Shown one piece after another: positions 46,501-54,597 of a stretch of DNA of 64,000 nucleotides (position 1 is its first letter; each line of letters starts with the position of its first letter). Location of the stretch: NCBI GenBank assembly GCA_002163155.1, contig MAAO01000004.1, positions 186,001 through 250,000 of the forward strand, written 5' to 3'. The DNA comes from Halobacteriovorax marinus (lineage in GTDB: Bacteria; Bdellovibrionota; Bacteriovoracia; Bacteriovoracales; Bacteriovoracaceae). Under the pieces are notes generated by a model. That model was given only the letters and a program-made list of their open reading frames with translations, was not told where the DNA came from and searched no databases. A program made the position numbers and the translations under genes.

Positions 46501-46644
46501 GTCGCCATCTTCATTGCCCATATCCGAGCGCTGTTGTGATGAAGTATCATCCTTTCCCGATGGACTCTCTAATGTGGATAAGTAAGTACTCTTATCGCCA
46601 CAACCAAATAATAGCAGCGATAAAAAAATAAAACTCTTCTTCAT
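43507..46644 (-). CDS. Large lipoprotein: glycine-rich front half, helical back half with a hydrophobic hairpin-like segment
   Basis: The start at 46644 has GGGAGG upstream and gives a lipoprotein signal (SFIFLSLLLFGC). The protein has 1045 residues. Residues about 100-220 are repetitive beta (ISAKELVLKKG, LTILAEKVELDSVLELPSVNVKIYANV in part). Glycine/asparagine-rich, collagen-like patches follow near 220-240 and 292-304. From about 400 to 580 and from 630 to 860 it is long charged helices. Between them (about 585-613) lies a strongly hydrophobic stretch with a central Pro-Gly (VVAVIASVFPAGQPALAVVAS). This plan recalls alpha-helical pore-forming proteins, but no family is recognised and the role is open. 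Confidence 0.65.
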   Translation of the reverse strand: MKKSFIFLSLLLFGCGDKSTYLSTLESPSGKDDTSSQQRSDMGNEDGDSYSDSVLKSPKFYQFNALAFFNKKESFSAKDKRYLKVEESKDKEVVSWNGNELTSGVRDITISAKELVLKKGNHQGVFEQLHKVSDLRSLTILAEKVELDSVLELPSVNVKIYANVMIVGKDGSIVTTPLDRETNARQFKNGVNGLNAGEINLHVNDLLISNQRNVKAFVLSGGNGQGAGTGQKGRNGSRMNDFGGGVVYKVDVKKKCIHVREVRDRFNKEIECGPRWSYTGVQAWPTNGESAISGGKPGEPGNGGVFSSIQEVSSEHIDLDAGKAGRWAGFFLGGNPGIPMNSYHVVNDYRGRNNRKSQTSNKGGDVSSPRALKKEGKAGIVKIIESKNSWMNDGLAEFNLMYANDLYLNNRIEEARVVYDNIENYFTKVSNTEFEKSLKQTAVISSTHVQRNKIEGQLDFFGHKITWVPKLSFEANYTAFENDIESSMKILYLTYWILNSQNSLEEKNKALAELQDSLFFKMEKSKEDFNKLLDKIPLLKEKIDEYRVHEEFFQQKLVKLEAEIERMARNNVLDRHKTPMYKKALKVVAVIASVFPAGQPALAVVASTMMVALEAADSDNPVRSILSNAPKLYSSYESFDLEASRNDWNENWSKVKVSHFNSLKTDEERKEYLRGIVNFTKPIVNEMKKHSDIWRKQQVPSGEVEAEIAKIKALDPIFKQITKDLEELMFKKKVLNDEIQAIDTQLGAYLALIQNGFVTLGEISDQRVRISKGMDVKLNPIMQKIEEEAKGRLLKYHYRMARAFEYRLLIPYKENLNMDAITSKMIEVVEADQEGQLSEGQFNVLKGLYLKTLAQIVDRALEKFETNGVPRQREKVIYLSIEELNSLNKGNDIFLDLVNEAIFSEDYEDVRINNIIVEKMSISEAIPSLRLAEASLDITYSGKSYLRKNGEIYLFETQENSESKNHKWGANLDLIGDELSQINQSPIAESLMRMLIGENNDENLMLFSRPGGLTQLKLSLKKQSIPKIDFNVDKIAIKIIFDYHD

Positions 46645-46752
46645 ATTCCCTCCCGTGATGAATTCACAAGGAGGCATATCTGCAAAAGACGTTCCATTAA
46701 AAATATTTACAAGGTGTTGGTTTTTATAGAGTTGTTCTAAGACTAGAACGCT

Positions 46753-47322
46753 CTATATTCGAAACATTGGTAATTTTGAAAGTTCTAGCTTTAATGATCT
46801 AAGTTCTCTTTGCAAAAGAGATGTACTTTTTCTAATTGAGTCTAGCTCAGCTTGACCATTTTCAATTTGAGCGGCACTCTGTTTTTTTCTACGCCTAATT
46901 TCGTCTGAATGAAACACATTCATTCTTAATTCTTGTTCCAAATCTGAAATTTGTTTCTTTAAAGTTCCTCTTGTTTTACCAAGAGTATAGGCTGAAAATA
47001 ATTCATCTCGGTTTTTCTTACACTGATGAAATACTGATGAAACGAGTACTAAACCTTTGTTATAGGCATTTTGTTTTATGCAATAATTCTTATTAAAAGA
47101 AATATCATATGATTTTAAAAAATCGTCTTGAGACTTTGAGCTTACAGTGTAGTCACTTTTTACGCAGGCTTTTACAATTTCACCAAGAGAGCTAATTCCT
47201 TTGGCACCATCTCTCGTCCCAAAGTACTCCCAGTTTATTTGCTGACACTCTTCCTTAGAAATAACCATGGAACTACAAGATACTAAAGTGATAAAAGTTA
47301 GAAAAAATAAAATTTGCTTCAT
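46753..47322 (-). CDS. DUF2799-like lipoprotein
   Basis: The 189-residue protein has a lipoprotein signal (ILFFLTFITLVSC). The segment WEYFGTRDGAKG, later YNKGLVLVSSVFHQCKKNRDELFSAYTLGK, fits the DUF2799 pattern (WxxxGxxDGxxG, Y-Cys, GL, Y-G). The C-terminal 70 residues form a coiled coil (KKQISDLEQELRM, LLQRELRSLKLELSKL). GGGAG precedes ATG 47322. It lies upstream of the large lipoprotein gene on the same strand, about 110 bases apart. Confidence 0.72.
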   Translation of the reverse strand: MKQILFFLTFITLVSCSSMVISKEECQQINWEYFGTRDGAKGISSLGEIVKACVKSDYTVSSKSQDDFLKSYDISFNKNYCIKQNAYNKGLVLVSSVFHQCKKNRDELFSAYTLGKTRGTLKKQISDLEQELRMNVFHSDEIRRRKKQSAAQIENGQAELDSIRKSTSLLQRELRSLKLELSKLPMFRI

Positions 47323-47428
47323 AAAGATCTCCCACAATTGTTCGAATTTTCAATGAGATATCACTATTTATCGTGAGCTACAAGTTTTTACGCTTTGCAA
47401 ATGAAAATACTTCATATATTTTAAATCC

Positions 47429-47980
47429 ATGAAGAGAACTGAAACAAATAATGAAATTAATTACATTCCCGTAAAGTCTCCCCTTGCTTGGGATGAGTAT
47501 TTTATGCTCCAGGCGATGATGGCAAGTTTCAAATCTAAAGATCCTTCCACAAAAGTAGGAGCTGTTTTTGTTGATGAAAACAACCATCAAGTGACTATGG
47601 GATATAATGGTTTTGTGGCCGGTATTGACGAAGAAAAACTCCCTTGGGGTAAAGATCCTGCGGCACCACTTGAGTTTCAAAAGTATGGTTATGTAGTTCA
47701 TGCAGAAGCTAATGCCATCCTACATTCAAAAGAAAATCTAAAAGGCACTAAAGCATATGTAACATTATTTCCTTGTCACGAATGTGCAAAACTTCTTGCC
47801 AGTTCAAAAGTAAATGAAGTGATTTATTTAAGCGATAAACACTGTGAAACTGAATCTAATAGAATTTCAAAGAAAATTTTCGAGCTGGCCGGTATTAAGT
47901 ACCGACAACTAGAAATTAAAGATACAATCATTAATGAAATGCATAAGCATTTTCAAGTACTCTTAGAGCAAGTTCTCTAA
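47429..47980 (+). CDS. Deoxycytidylate (dCMP) deaminase
   Basis: dCMP deaminase makes dUMP for thymidylate synthesis. The 183-residue protein has the zinc site HAEANAIL (nucleophile glutamate) and PCHECAKLL, plus KVGAVFVDENN and GYNGF, in the order typical for the family (ComEB type). The N-terminus carries a short extension. No clear strong ribosome-binding site is visible. It is divergent from the DUF2799-like gene. Confidence 0.92.
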   Translation: MKRTETNNEINYIPVKSPLAWDEYFMLQAMMASFKSKDPSTKVGAVFVDENNHQVTMGYNGFVAGIDEEKLPWGKDPAAPLEFQKYGYVVHAEANAILHSKENLKGTKAYVTLFPCHECAKLLASSKVNEVIYLSDKHCETESNRISKKIFELAGIKYRQLEIKDTIINEMHKHFQVLLEQVL

Positions 47981-47994
47981 GAGCACCTTCCTTT

Positions 47995-49059
47995 TTAAAG
48001 CTTTTTATCAAACTCTACAATTGATTCCAAAACTTTTGGAAGATGCTTTCCTATCATGACATCTAAATGTCCTGCATTTTTCATCACAAGATACTTCTCA
48101 CCATGAGCTTGCGCCTCTGCAATTATTGATTTAGCTGGAGAGAAGACATCATTTTCTCCTGCGAAATAAAAGAAAGGTACTGGATTCTTAGCTTCAAAGA
48201 ATAGTTTGGTGTAATTAATTTCATTTTTGAATGAGCTCATTCTATCTTCTTGCATAAAGAGTTTAACATGTGCTGCTAATTCAGGACTTGCGGCAACAGA
48301 CCCATAAAGCAAAAACCTCGCTAGAGAATTATCAAAGTATTTAAAGTTACTTAAGTTAAAAAGGCCATTCAAACTATCACCAATTGGTAAAAATCTAAGG
48401 TTTGTTAAAATATTATGCATGGCCGTTACGAAGATAGACTGCTTAAGAATTTTCTTTTTATTAATGACGTCAGAAAGATCAGCTCCCATCATAGCGATTA
48501 AATCTTCAGGGATCTTGTCAAGAAAAGATAAAGCTCCAGCATCCCCTTGTCCTTCTTGTCCGTTAGGAGAAGAAAATGAAACAAGGCCACGAACTCTCTT
48601 TTTTGCCCAATGTATGGCCTGCTTATCAATAGATGCATTTTCATTATGATCAGCTTTAAGTCCATATAGAGTTAACTTGGCAGTTACCGCTCCTAGAGAG
48701 TGACCTATAATGAGAACTTTCTTATTTGTCTTTTCATAGATGTATTGAACAAGCTGTCTTATGGTTCTTGTCGACTCATCAATATTTCTATCGTCCACGT
48801 TCCAGTTAGCGGCATAGACATCAAAACCTTCACCATGAAGTTTAGAGGCTAAGTCCATAAAGGTGTGCATGGTGGCCATATAGCCGTGGAGAAAGAGCAC
48901 TGGTCTTCCTTCCTTATTTTGCATATGAACAGTTTTTAATTCTATGTCCTGTGAAATTCTTAAATCAAAGTGTTTCGCTTTCAACCAAGCTTTTGGAAAG
49001 ACGCCAGCATTAGTATTTAAACAAAGAACCGTCACCAATGTGAACAGAATCGACTTCAT
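47995..49059 (-). CDS. Exported alpha/beta hydrolase, lipase-like
   Basis: The 354-residue protein has a signal peptide (SILFTLVTVLCLNTNAG) and a lipase-type alpha/beta-hydrolase fold: oxyanion-region VLFLHGYMATMHTF, nucleophile GHSLG (in KVLIIGHSLGAVTAKL), a likely acid at ENDVF and the histidine in NAGHLDV. It resembles secreted triacylglycerol lipases/esterases. No foldase gene is next to it. It is convergent with the dCMP deaminase gene, 14 bases apart. Confidence 0.85.
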   Translation of the reverse strand: MKSILFTLVTVLCLNTNAGVFPKAWLKAKHFDLRISQDIELKTVHMQNKEGRPVLFLHGYMATMHTFMDLASKLHGEGFDVYAANWNVDDRNIDESTRTIRQLVQYIYEKTNKKVLIIGHSLGAVTAKLTLYGLKADHNENASIDKQAIHWAKKRVRGLVSFSSPNGQEGQGDAGALSFLDKIPEDLIAMMGADLSDVINKKKILKQSIFVTAMHNILTNLRFLPIGDSLNGLFNLSNFKYFDNSLARFLLYGSVAASPELAAHVKLFMQEDRMSSFKNEINYTKLFFEAKNPVPFFYFAGENDVFSPAKSIIAEAQAHGEKYLVMKNAGHLDVMIGKHLPKVLESIVEFDKKL

Positions 49060-49491
49060 AAGAACTCCCTATCAATAGTTGTCCCGACACTATCGTGATT
49101 GTTTTCCAGAAGTAAAACTTTTATTTTAAGGCCTGTAATTCCCAAGAGGACAACACTAATAATTACAGCACGTTGAACACTTCAGGAGTGAATATATTTT
49201 TGAACGTGTTCATATATATTCCAAAATGAGTCTAAGAAATAATCCTTTACCTAAGATCTAGTAGACTCTCTTTGACACCAAGAAATCAATAAGGCTCCAG
49301 TTTTCTAACAATGGCCATCTCGGCCGAAACCCTTTGTTAGTCTTATTCACAAGACTTCCTTACTCGCCTCATCATATGCTTTATTCAAGCGAAAAGGCAG
49401 GAAGCCTAATCCCTTACACACACATATCTCAGCTAACAGGATGTTTATTGAGACAAAAGACCATTAAGGTCGAAACATTTAGGAGGCAGTT
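49060..49491 (+). other. 432-base gap with several inverted repeats, probable structured leader
   Basis: No gene was found here. Several inverted repeats are visible: CTGTAATT (49133-49140) / AATTACAG (49161-49168); TGAA-CAC-TTCA (49174-49184); TGAAC-GT-GTTCA (49201-49212); a nested stem CTAACAA (49305-49311) with GGCC/GGCC inside and TTGTTAG (49334-49340); and GACC (49459-49462) / GGTC (49468-49471) just before the ribosome-binding site of the next gene. The first ones could be operators; the later ones could fold in the 5' untranslated RNA of the gene at 49492. No known riboswitch was recognised. Confidence 0.4.
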
Positions 49492-49839
49492 ATGTTTATG
49501 GCAATCGCCGTCGAAAACGCTCACCATCCTGCTAACCAGTCCAACTATCGCGTTTGGCATCTTGAACTTGACGCAAGTGGAAATGTTCTTTCCATTGGGT
49601 CTAAGACGCGAGAAGAGCTTATCCAAAGCCTATTTCAACACTACAGGGAAAAAGGCCAATCAAATTGGAAAGCATTCCTAAAGAACCGAGATGAGTCTAC
49701 AGTTATTGAACTCTATGACTTCATCTCATTAAACCCTAATGAAAACACCCACTTTGGGAATTTGCCAACTCTATCGGAGTTTCAAAAGACTCTCGAGCAG
49801 CTAGAACTTAAGATGGAGATGACACCCATCGCTGCTTAA
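49492..49839 (+). CDS. Small protein of unknown function behind a structured leader
   Basis: The 115-residue protein has an excellent ribosome-binding site (AGGAGG) and is followed by a terminator, so it is a real single-gene unit. No signal peptide. The middle (NYRVWHLELDASGNVLSIGSKTREELIQSLFQHY, in part) is polar and mixed alpha/beta; the end is acidic and helical. No family was recognised. The second codon pair (MFMAIAV) offers a start two codons later. Confidence 0.6.
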   Translation: MFMAIAVENAHHPANQSNYRVWHLELDASGNVLSIGSKTREELIQSLFQHYREKGQSNWKAFLKNRDESTVIELYDFISLNPNENTHFGNLPTLSEFQKTLEQLELKMEMTPIAA

Positions 49840-49883
49840 ATAAAACTTTTGGAATTTTTAACACTTACCCGCCCAGGGAAAAA

Positions 49884-49908
49884 AAGGGGTCCGAAAGGGC
49901 CCTTTTTT
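49884..49908 (+). terminator. Terminator of the small gene at 49492
   Basis: An imperfect stem (AAAAGGGGTCC with GGGCCCTTTT, one bulged G) with a GAAA loop runs into TTTTTT at 49903-49908. Confidence 0.75.
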
Positions 49909-49981
49909 GCTTTCAGGACTCTATAAAACTCTCTATACTTCAGCTGTTAGATCAATTAACGCTCACAAATGGGGAGGATCC

Positions 49982-50929
49982 ATGAGACCGTTTATCGTAG
50001 TATCAGATGGCTTTGACAAAAGTTTATTTGAAGGATTAAAAAACACACCAGAATTCGAAGTTCACTCAGAATCAAAACTCACACAAGATCAGCTCAAAGA
50101 ATTACTTCCAAAAGTTAATGGACTTGTGATTCGTTCAGCAACCAAAGTCATGCAAGACTATCTAGATCTCGCTCCTAATTTAAAATACGTTATTAGAGCA
50201 GGTGCAGGTACAGATAATATTGATAAGGCCGCTTGTGAAAAAGTAGGAGTCAGAGTTTCAAATACTCCGGGTGCTAATAATAATTCAGCCGCAGAACATG
50301 CAGTAGCATTAATGATGACAGTGCTTAGAAAAACAGCTTACGCCCACAAAACTATGAGTAATGGTGGTTGGGATAAATCTAAATTTGTTGGTGTTGAACT
50401 AGCAAATAAGAAAGTTGGAATTATGGGATTTGGTCAAATTGGTCAAATCGTTGCCAAGAGAATTGGTGGCTTTGATCCAGAAGTTCTCTTCTACGATCCG
50501 TTCCAAGAAACAAGTGATCTTCCATATGCCACTAAGTGTGATGACTTAAAAACTCTCTTTAGTGAATGTGATATTATCACTCTTCATACTCCACTTATGG
50601 ATGCCACAAGAAATCTTGTAAACAAAGAGTTACTCTCTCTCATGAAGCCTGGAGCTATTTTAATTAATGCTTCAAGAGGTGGAATTGTAGATGAAGAAGC
50701 TTTATTAGAAACTTTAAAAGAAGGAAAAATCAGAGGCGCAGGTTTTGATGTTTTCGCAACAGAACCTCTTCCAGAAGATTCTCCTTTAAGATCATTAGAT
50801 AATTTAGTTATGACTCCACACCTTGGAGCTTCAACAGAAGAAGCCCAGTTTAGAGTGGGAGAAATGGCAGTACACCAATTGAAAGAATTCTTTATCAACG
50901 AAAATTTACTTAATGAGGTAAAAGCGTAA
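49982..50929 (+). CDS. serA: D-3-phosphoglycerate dehydrogenase-like (D-2-hydroxyacid dehydrogenase)
   Basis: The start at 49982 has GGGGAGG upstream; an earlier in-frame ATG does not. The 315-residue protein has the NAD-binding glycine motif GIMGFGQIGQIVAKRI, catalytic Arg in NASRGGIVDEEALL, Glu in the ATEPLPEDSPL region and His in TPHLGASTEEAQ. It lacks the C-terminal ACT domain of longer SerA enzymes. Phosphoglycerate is the likely substrate, but other 2-hydroxyacids are possible. Its stop overlaps the purA start (TAATG). Confidence 0.85.
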   Translation: MRPFIVVSDGFDKSLFEGLKNTPEFEVHSESKLTQDQLKELLPKVNGLVIRSATKVMQDYLDLAPNLKYVIRAGAGTDNIDKAACEKVGVRVSNTPGANNNSAAEHAVALMMTVLRKTAYAHKTMSNGGWDKSKFVGVELANKKVGIMGFGQIGQIVAKRIGGFDPEVLFYDPFQETSDLPYATKCDDLKTLFSECDIITLHTPLMDATRNLVNKELLSLMKPGAILINASRGGIVDEEALLETLKEGKIRGAGFDVFATEPLPEDSPLRSLDNLVMTPHLGASTEEAQFRVGEMAVHQLKEFFINENLLNEVKA

Positions 50930-52203
50930 TGAAATCTCTCGCGATAATAGGCTCACAATGGGGCGATGAAGGTAAAGGTAAAATCACAGATCTACTTAGT
51001 CAGAAATGTGATGTTGTTGTTCGCTATCAAGGTGGTAACAATGCTGGACACACCATCATCGTAAAAGACAGAAAGATTGTTCTTCATTTAATTCCATCAG
51101 GAATCCTACACGATCACTGTGTATCAATTATCGGACATGGTGTTGTATTTGACCCAGAGGCTTTTAAAGTAGAACTTGATGATGTTCTTTCAAATAATAT
51201 TAATATCAATGCTGATAAATTAAAAATTTCAGCTAATTGTACTGTTATTACGACTTACAATAAAATTCTTGATGCTCAAAGAGAGGCCAAGGGTCCAGTT
51301 AAAATTGGAACCACTGGAAAAGGAATTGGTCCTGCTTATGAAGATAAGATTTCGAGAAAGGGAATTAAGTTAAAAGACCTTTCAAACCTTGAAACTCTTA
51401 AGACTAAGTTAGCGGCCAACCTGATTGAAAAAGAATCTCTCTTTAAAAATCTCTACAAAGTTGATTATCCATCTGTAGAAGAAGAAGCGACGAGACTCTT
51501 TGAACTAGGAAAGATTGCTGCACCATTTATTTGTGACACTTTCAGTATTTTAGATCACGCCGTTAGAGATAATAAGAATATTCTCTTTGAAGGTGCTCAA
51601 GGTGTTCTTCTTGATATTGATTATGGATCTTATCCATTCGTAACATCTTCAAGTACTTCTTACGGAGGTATTTTCACTGGAGCAGGAATGCCTACTGGAA
51701 AAGTTGATGAAGTTCTAGGGATTACTAAGGCCTACACAACAAGAGTTGGAGAAGGACCATTCCCTACTGAACTTTTCACTCCTGTGGGTGAATTTATTCA
51801 AACTAAAGGTGGTGAGTTTGGTGCTACAACAGGAAGAAAGAGAAGATGTGGTTGGTTAGATATTCCTCTTCTTAAGTACGCTGTTAAGTCTTCAAGTTTG
51901 ACGAGTATTGCTCTTACTAAAGTTGATATCTTAAGTGGTATGGACGAGTTAAAAGTTTGTAAGTCATATATGTATGAAGGAAAAGAGATCAACTGTGCTT
52001 ATCCTGGAATCGATCTAACAAAGATTGAACCAATCTACACTGACTTAAAGCCATTTGATGATGATTTCAAAGGTGAACCTTCTGAAAATCTTAAAGCTTA
52101 TATCGAGCTCATCGAAAAAGAACTAGAGATTCCAATTTCAATTATTGCTTTTGGACCTGAGAGAAATGAAATCTCTTTTAGAAAAGAATTCTTTAAATCA
52201 TAA
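50929..52203 (+). CDS. purA: Adenylosuccinate synthetase
   Basis: PurA joins IMP and aspartate using GTP in AMP synthesis. The 424-residue protein has the P-loop GSQWGDEGKGKITD, GGNNAGHTI, TTGKGIGPAYEDK, the IMP-loop EGAQGVLLDIDYGSYPFVTSS, TTGRKRRCGW and the guanine-site TKVDIL. The ATG overlaps the serA stop, so both are translated together. A terminator follows. Confidence 0.97.
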   Translation: MKSLAIIGSQWGDEGKGKITDLLSQKCDVVVRYQGGNNAGHTIIVKDRKIVLHLIPSGILHDHCVSIIGHGVVFDPEAFKVELDDVLSNNININADKLKISANCTVITTYNKILDAQREAKGPVKIGTTGKGIGPAYEDKISRKGIKLKDLSNLETLKTKLAANLIEKESLFKNLYKVDYPSVEEEATRLFELGKIAAPFICDTFSILDHAVRDNKNILFEGAQGVLLDIDYGSYPFVTSSSTSYGGIFTGAGMPTGKVDEVLGITKAYTTRVGEGPFPTELFTPVGEFIQTKGGEFGATTGRKRRCGWLDIPLLKYAVKSSSLTSIALTKVDILSGMDELKVCKSYMYEGKEINCAYPGIDLTKIEPIYTDLKPFDDDFKGEPSENLKAYIELIEKELEIPISIIAFGPERNEISFRKEFFKS

Positions 52204-52216
52204 AGCTTAAATAAAG

Positions 52217-52249
52217 AAGGGAGTGAAGTTTTCTTCACTCCCCCTTTTT
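52217..52249 (+). terminator. Terminator of the serA-purA operon
   Basis: The perfect 10-bp stem GGGAGTGAAG (52219-52228) / CTTCACTCCC (52233-52242), loop TTTT, is followed by CCTTTTT. Confidence 0.88.
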
Positions 52250-52275
52250 AGGAAGAACTGTTCAAAATCTTACCA

Positions 52276-52941
52276 CTATTTTTCACAGCAATTTTGTATT
52301 TTCATTAATTTAAATTCATGATGTCGTTTTTCTTTAACTTTAATTTCTGTTAGCACCTCCTTATCAATCTCTTGATCTAATTTAACAATTAAACTATGTA
52401 CTCTATTTAAATTCTTGGCCGTATCTTGAACGATAATTCGATCTATTCCGTTTGGAGAAACCACTCTTCCGTATCTCGAAAGAAAAGGTCTTAAATTTCT
52501 AGTAATTATTTTTGAAGACTCTGGAAACTTTAATTTATACTCCATCATATGATAGTCATAACTGGAAGGAAGTCTTGGAGGATTGTCACGATCAGCTGAA
52601 ACGAGAGGAACAGCAGTGTATCTAATATCTCTAGCATTAATAATTTTATAAGTTCCATCTCCCTCTTTAATTCGCGTGTAACCAGAATCATTTAATAAGC
52701 TAGAGAGAATAAGATCAGCATTGTCGCGATCAATTTTTAGATTTATTAAAGTTGCTTCACCTTTTAAGCTCTCACTAGAAAAGTACTTATCTCCAGTGAT
52801 CTTGCTGATGACTTCAACACACTTTGAAATAGTAGAGCATTGTGATTTATGTAATTTATGTTTTGATTTGGCGTTTGAATTGAATGAGAGAGTAGTTAAA
52901 CCTAAAAATGCTGCGACAACGATTGATCTTCTTATAGACAT
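52276..52941 (-). CDS. Exported stand-alone secretin N-domain-like protein
   Basis: The 221-residue protein has a signal peptide ending NSNA, an early Cys pair (CSTISKC), a segment like the secretin N0/STN domain (EVISKITGDKYFSSESLKGEATLINLKI, in part, then DNADLILSSLLNDSGYTRI) and an N1-like domain (YKLKFPESSKIITRNLRPFLSRYGRVV ... IIVQDTAKNLNRVHSLIVKLDQ, in part). This is the periplasmic region of GspD/PilQ-type secretins without the outer-membrane barrel. It ends in a basic tail with CC. It could be an accessory or decoy for a secretion system not in the window. Confidence 0.72.
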   Translation of the reverse strand: MSIRRSIVVAAFLGLTTLSFNSNAKSKHKLHKSQCSTISKCVEVISKITGDKYFSSESLKGEATLINLKIDRDNADLILSSLLNDSGYTRIKEGDGTYKIINARDIRYTAVPLVSADRDNPPRLPSSYDYHMMEYKLKFPESSKIITRNLRPFLSRYGRVVSPNGIDRIIVQDTAKNLNRVHSLIVKLDQEIDKEVLTEIKVKEKRHHEFKLMKIQNCCEK

Positions 52942-53026
52942 TCAAAACCTCCAAGTTTTTAATCTGGATTTAGAATGCCTTACAAGGAATTTGTTTATGT
53001 CAGCTTAATGTAAAGTGATCGTTAAA

Positions 53027-54331
53027 TTATTGAATGAGTTCTGCAAAGAGTTTTCCATCTTTATACTCTTTCAAATATACCTTACGAGTTTGGTTTTTTA
53101 GATCCTCTTCAGTATCTATATAAACTCTTACGTAGTTGGAAGTATAACCTGTGAAGTATCCATTCTTCTTGCTTCTTCTTTCAAAGAGAACTTCATTAGT
53201 CGTTCCTACTTGATCTTCAGCAAAAAGCGCCAGCTTAGAATCACCGAGATGAATAACAGAATTCACTCTCTCTTTCTTAGTGGCATTATGAATATGATTA
53301 TCCATTTTAGAAGCCGTAGTCCCCTTTCTCTTAGAATATGGGAAAACGTGAAAGTGTGTGATAGGAAGTTCTTTTAAAAGGTTATAAGTACTTTCAAATT
53401 GCTCTTGAGTCTCACCAGGAAAACCACAAATGATATCGGCACCAATTCCGGCGTTTGGAAAAGCAGTAATGATTTTATTAATGATCTTCTTATAGTCCGC
53501 TACTGAATACTTTCTTCTCATATTTGTGAGAATAGTATCGTCACCTGATTGCAATGGAATGTGAAAGTGATCCTTAAACTTAGAAGAACTCTTAAGTACT
53601 TCCAAAAGTTCATCAGTAATTGTATTTGGCTCAACACTTGAGAGTCTTAATCTCTCAAGACCTTCAATATCTAATAGAGAACGAACCATATCCGTTAATT
53701 TCTCACCGGAAGAAGTTTCATACTCACCAATATTAACACCAGTGAGAACAATTTCCTTGAATCCACCAGCAATTAACTCTTCAGCGTTAGCTATAGCATC
53801 TTTGATTGAGATGGCCTTAGACCTTCCTCTTGCGAAAGGTATGATACAGAAAGAACAAACGTAGTTACATCCATCCTGAATCTTTAAAAAGGCCCTAGTG
53901 TGGGAATCTGATGTTGTGGTGGCTGCACCATAGAAGTCAGTCGACTTATCAACGTGGATAGCACTCACTTCTTCTTCATTTAGGTAATCAAAGACCTTAT
54001 ATTTTTCAGATGTTCCAAGAACCAGATCAACCCCTTGCATATTAGCAATAGTTTCTGGCTCCATCTGAGCATAACAACCAGCTACTACAATTTTTCCTTC
54101 TGGAGAAGATTTGTGTGCCTTTCTAATTAAGTTACGACAGGTAGAGTCTGCAGAATCTGTCACTGTACAAGTGTTTATAAACACCACGTCAGCCTTTTCA
54201 CCGAACTCAACCACCTCGTAACCCCTCTTCGTAAAACCTTGCGCTAGAGAGCCTGTTTCAGAGAAGTTTAAGCGACAACCTAACGTATGTAAGGCAACCT
54301 TTTTTGTTGAATTTTCTGGTGTATTTTCCAC
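53027..54331 (-). CDS. mtaB: MtaB, tRNA (N6-threonylcarbamoyladenosine-37) methylthiotransferase
   Basis: MtaB adds a methylthio group to t6A37 of tRNAs. The 434-residue radical-SAM enzyme has the N-terminal cluster cysteines (TLGCRLN, NTCTVT, VAGCYAQ), the SAM cluster motif CNYVCSFC with IPFARGRS, the GADIICGFPGET segment and a C-terminal TRAM-like part. HTLGCRLN with two clusters favours MtaB over MiaB or RimO. The start is GTG with AGG upstream. It is divergent from the tRNA genes, one of which (Lys) is among its usual ANN-decoding targets. Confidence 0.9.
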   Translation of the reverse strand: MENTPENSTKKVALHTLGCRLNFSETGSLAQGFTKRGYEVVEFGEKADVVFINTCTVTDSADSTCRNLIRKAHKSSPEGKIVVAGCYAQMEPETIANMQGVDLVLGTSEKYKVFDYLNEEEVSAIHVDKSTDFYGAATTTSDSHTRAFLKIQDGCNYVCSFCIIPFARGRSKAISIKDAIANAEELIAGGFKEIVLTGVNIGEYETSSGEKLTDMVRSLLDIEGLERLRLSSVEPNTITDELLEVLKSSSKFKDHFHIPLQSGDDTILTNMRRKYSVADYKKIINKIITAFPNAGIGADIICGFPGETQEQFESTYNLLKELPITHFHVFPYSKRKGTTASKMDNHIHNATKKERVNSVIHLGDSKLALFAEDQVGTTNEVLFERRSKKNGYFTGYTSNYVRVYIDTEEDLKNQTRKVYLKEYKDGKLFAELIQ

Positions 54332-54442
54332 TTCTTATACCTATTTGCATTAAATTTAAGACAACATAGTTAATGACGCGCTTTCAGACAAGTACATAAG
54401 TAGATTTTTTATCATATTTCTGGAGTTTTCCTAAATTTTCGT

Positions 54443-54471
54443 TTGACAGGAACCCAACTTTTCCTTATTCT
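54443..54471 (+). promoter_or_regulatory. Promoter of the first tRNA-Lys/tRNA-Glu pair
   Basis: TTGACA (54443-54448), a 17-base spacer and TATTCT (54466-54471) precede the tRNA-Lys gene by 26 bases. Match to the sigma-70 consensus is strong at -35. Confidence 0.75.
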
Positions 54472-54497
54472 CAGTCTCACGTTTAGAAATAATGATC

Positions 54498-54574
54498 GGT
54501 CTCTTAGCTCAGTTGGTTAGAGCATCTCCCTTTTAAGGAGAGGGTCCTGTGTTCGAGTCACAGAGAGATCACCA
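54498..54574 (+). tRNA. tRNA-Lys (anticodon TTT)
   Basis: A full cloverleaf with acceptor GGTCTCT pairing with AGAGATC, D-arm GCTC...GAGC, anticodon stem TCTCC/GGAGA with loop CTTTTAA, T-loop TTCGAGT and encoded CCA. Identical to the copy at 58579. Confidence 0.97.
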
Positions 54575-54597
54575 TTTTTTTCTTCATGTTTAAACGG

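Noticed and set aside
49201-49212. TGAACGTGTTCA as a LexA/SOS box
   Set aside because: The GAAC...GTTC spacing is two bases, not the four of the Gram-positive SOS box, and no SOS gene follows.
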